Origin: Stenotrophomonas maltophilia
Lineage (GTDB): Bacteria > Pseudomonadota > Gammaproteobacteria > Xanthomonadales > Xanthomonadaceae
Reading direction: 5' to 3'
Assembly (NCBI RefSeq): GCF_900186865.1
Contig: NZ_LT906480.1
Coordinates: 3,614,001 to 3,678,000, forward strand
Length of the DNA stretch: 64,000 nt
Under the pieces are notes generated by a model. That model made no database searches. It had not been told where the DNA came from and worked only from the letters and a program-made list of their open reading frames with translations. Positions 63,893-64,000 of the stretch are shown here, in pieces (the stretch's first letter is position 1; every line of letters begins with the position of its first letter). The position numbers were made by a program, and so were the translations under genes.

Positions 63893-64000
63893 ATGCTATT
63901 CGAAACCCTCGCCACCACCGGCCACGAACAAGTGGTGTTCTGCCACAACCACGATGCCGGCCTGAAGGCGATCATCGCCATCCACAACACCACCCTGGGC
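63893..64000 (+). CDS. Leucine dehydrogenase (Glu/Leu/Phe/Val dehydrogenase), 3' end outside window
   Basis: 36 codons visible to the right edge. The start [17 protein letters not shown] with following [14 protein letters not shown] matches the N-terminus of leucine dehydrogenases (compare the [24 protein letters not shown] region of Bacillus enzymes). ATG 63893 has GGAG six bases upstream. The frame stays open upstream to an ATG at 63767, but that would add 42 unlike residues and precede the expected transcript start. The enzyme deaminates branched-chain amino acids with NAD. Confidence 0.88.
   Translation, partial: [36 protein letters not shown]

Overview
The window is a high-GC (about two-thirds G+C by eye) chromosomal stretch of a gammaproteobacterium of the Xanthomonadaceae, most probably Stenotrophomonas of the S. 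maltophilia group. The support is the gene content and order (rng-maf beside yhdP-tldD, pmbA beside darP, leuS-lptE-holA-nadD-rsfS-rlmH, metG-HAD-rnfB), the many TonB-related and FecR/GGDEF genes, and numerous GTAG-headed short palindromes of the SMAG/REP type described in S. maltophilia. Both ends cut genes: an alkaline phosphatase on the left and a leucine dehydrogenase on the right.

Layout. 1-4.7 kb: phoA-like fragment, a WG-repeat-like secreted protein, a palindrome cluster, then tilS, xseB, ispA. 4.8-16.5 kb: DUF4870 membrane protein, pmbA divergent from darP, tldD, yhdP, rng and maf (leftward), a SIMPL protein and a TonB-like protein. 16.7-21.1 kb: a large TonB-dependent receptor and an APC-type permease. 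21.2-28.1 kb: leftward run leuS-lptE-holA-nadD-rsfS-rlmH ending in tRNA-Asn(GTT), plus a DUF998 protein. 28.2-39.4 kb: a TPR thioredoxin, a LysM/FecR protein overlapping a CHASE2-GGDEF diguanylate cyclase, a thioesterase-like protein, DUF502 and queuosine-precursor transporter genes, a DUF885 peptidase-like protein, a serine hydrolase and a VOC protein. 39.4-45.2 kb: second palindrome cluster, DUF2147, metG, HAD phosphatase, short rnfB, an intact IS481-family element and ridA. 45.4-51 kb: mprF facing acvB, with DUF998, oxidoreductase-like and HD-type genes. 51.1-57.9 kb: transglutaminase/TPR protein, PhnA-type protein, YegD-like Hsp70, YkgJ protein, an ECF sigma/anti-sigma/DUF4097 operon and a small MscS channel. 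57.9-64 kb: third palindrome cluster, DksA-like zinc-finger protein, DUF2058, YgjP-like metallopeptidase, an S4/pseudouridine-synthase-like protein lacking the catalytic Asp, a phospholipase D family protein, an HDOD protein and the start of leucine dehydrogenase.

Most genes are housekeeping: translation and tRNA modification (tilS, leuS, metG, tRNA-Asn, rsfS, rlmH, darP, rng), envelope biogenesis (lptE, yhdP, mprF/acvB, PLD), isoprenoid and NAD synthesis (ispA, nadD) and signalling (CHASE2-GGDEF, HDOD, ECF sigma). The only clear mobile gene is the IS481-family element.

The most unusual content is non-coding. Three clusters of nested palindromes (about 1.70-2.23, 39.41-39.85 and 57.91-58.48 kb) share modules in different combinations: a 104-bp module identical in two of them, 25-27 bp perfect inverted arms in two, and an 89-bp multi-hairpin core in two. 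A fourth, simpler relative lies at 60.8 kb. No CRISPR array, prophage or recognisable new protein-coding defence system was seen.
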